DNA from: Bradyrhizobium sp. CCGB01 | Lineage (GTDB): Bacteria > Pseudomonadota > Alphaproteobacteria > Rhizobiales > Xanthobacteraceae | Direction of reading: 5' to 3' | Length of the DNA: 64,000 nt | NCBI RefSeq assembly: GCF_024199795.1 | Contig: NZ_JANADK010000001.1 | Location: 4,960,001-5,024,000 of the forward strand | Shown here: piece by piece, positions 63,390 through 64,000 of the stretch | Layout: each line of letters starts with the position of its first letter | Position numbering within the stretch: position 1 is the first letter of the stretch | Position numbers and translations under genes: made by a program | The notes under the pieces: model-generated | Seen by the model: the letters and a program-made list of their open reading frames with translations, nothing else | Told to the model about the DNA's origin: nothing | The model's database searches: none

Positions 63390-63398
63390 GTGCTTTCC

Positions 63399-64000
63399 AT
63401 GAGCCCGTCGCCCCGAAACGCGCCATCTGCGCTGCGTTACAGGCTTGCCCCTGACCCGGCCGCCAAGGCCGCGCTGGAGGCGACGTTCCAGGCCTATGAC
63501 CGCATGATGGAGATCCTGGACGAGGTCGCACGGAGCCATAACGTCGGTTCCAACGTCGTCCTGCTCCATGCCCATGCCTATGACCCAATCCGCAAACAGA
63601 CCGCGCTGCCGTCGCGGCTGGTGACGCTGGGCCTGCGCGACCGCGCCGATTATCGCGCCGCGCAAGGCCGCCGCCTGCCGCTCGACGACAAGCTCGCCAA
63701 GATCAAGGGCCCCGCCACCATTTCGATTGCGACGGTGCAGGGGCGCTTCAGCGTGTCCTTCGACTACGCCGGCTATGCCGAGGGCTGGGGGCAGAGCGCG
63801 CCCGCGCACCTCATCCGCACCGACGACGGCTTCGAAGTTCACTACGGCGTCACGCCGAACAGTCTGCCAGAGGAGGAGAACGCTATGGATACCATCGCTG
63901 CCGCCCCCGACAATTTCCTGTCACGGGTCGGGCGCCTGATCGCCGGGATTGCCTATGACGCGATCGAGCAGGCGGAAGGCAAGAACAAGCTCAAAGTGGT
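63399..64000 (+). CDS. Hypothetical protein with possible TnpB/OrfB-like N-terminal half, cut by window end
   Basis: The frame stays open from ATG 63399 through the window end (200 codons). The N-terminus RYRLAPDPAAKAALEATFQA resembles the start of IS200/IS605 OrfB (TnpB) proteins, and RLPLDDKLAKIKGPATISIA followed by TVQGRFSVSFDYAGY resembles the TnpB region before the RuvC domain. From about residue 150 the sequence (EEENAMDTIAAAPDNFLSRV) no longer looks like TnpB; the first RuvC motif is not yet present. Whether it is a transposase, a domesticated derivative or unrelated cannot be decided with the truncated sequence. Confidence 0.45.
   Translation, partial: MSPSPRNAPSALRYRLAPDPAAKAALEATFQAYDRMMEILDEVARSHNVGSNVVLLHAHAYDPIRKQTALPSRLVTLGLRDRADYRAAQGRRLPLDDKLAKIKGPATISIATVQGRFSVSFDYAGYAEGWGQSAPAHLIRTDDGFEVHYGVTPNSLPEEENAMDTIAAAPDNFLSRVGRLIAGIAYDAIEQAEGKNKLKV

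Noticed and set aside
63380..63394. Sigma-54 promoter inside the palindrome before the last gene
   Set aside because: GG and GC are 9 bases apart instead of 10, and the position overlaps the start region.
1..64000. CRISPR array, prophage or complete insertion sequence
   Set aside because: No regularly spaced direct repeats, integrase, capsid or complete transposase with terminal inverted repeats was seen; the possible TnpB-like gene is truncated.

Overview
The window looks like a chromosomal segment of a GC-rich alphaproteobacterium, most likely Bradyrhizobium or a close relative. This rests on family composition (AapJQMP-type general amino acid transporter, repeated TRAP cassettes, alpha-2-macroglobulin next to pbpC), on strong G/C third positions, and on several short palindromic repeats of a kind common in that group. 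The assignment is inference from sequence only.

Layout. 1-6.3 kb: a partial AraC-type regulator divergent from a leucine/isovalerate catabolic operon (isovaleryl-CoA dehydrogenase, both methylcrotonyl-CoA carboxylase subunits, HMG-CoA lyase; no methylglutaconyl-CoA hydratase present). 6.3-14.3 kb: two complete TRAP transporters, one linked to a dihydrodipicolinate-synthase-family lyase, with one GntR/FCD regulator between them. 14.6-20.4 kb: small membrane, periplasmic or hypothetical genes, a divergent PLP-type enzyme, tiny ORF-plus-terminator modules and tRNA-Arg(UCU). 20.8-28.2 kb: a giant periplasmic alpha-2-macroglobulin followed by penicillin-binding protein 1C. 28.3-32.0 kb: a four-gene envelope glycosylation set (GT39 transferase, PAP2 phosphatase, GT2 synthase, LAB_N membrane protein). 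32-42.5 kb: Na/phosphate symporter, cystathionine beta-lyase, AapJQMP, cysteine synthase, cyclopropane fatty acid synthase. 43-52.2 kb: a NodT/MdtA/MdtB/MdtC-like tripartite efflux operon. 52.2-56 kb: DTW-domain protein, an ABC-2 polysaccharide-type exporter, tRNA-Cys and small conserved proteins. 56.4-63.1 kb: an amide uptake and hydrolysis operon (binding protein, fused permease-ATPase, acetamidase/formamidase, an AraC regulator fused to a second acetamidase domain, RidA). 63.4 kb to the end: a truncated gene with possible TnpB-like features behind a perfect palindrome.

How it works together. Much of the window serves scavenging of organic acids, amino acids and amides, alongside envelope maintenance and efflux. 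The most unusual item is the single-polypeptide fusion of an AraC regulator with an acetamidase-fold domain at 60.4-62.7 kb. It sits just downstream of a free-standing acetamidase, from which it differs by loss of three cysteines, and suggests an enzyme domain recruited as a sensor. Other points of interest are a palindromic repeat translated inside PbpC, a family of palindromes at 3' ends of operons, very short ORFs (one coupled to its neighbours at both ends), and the truncated gene at the right edge.
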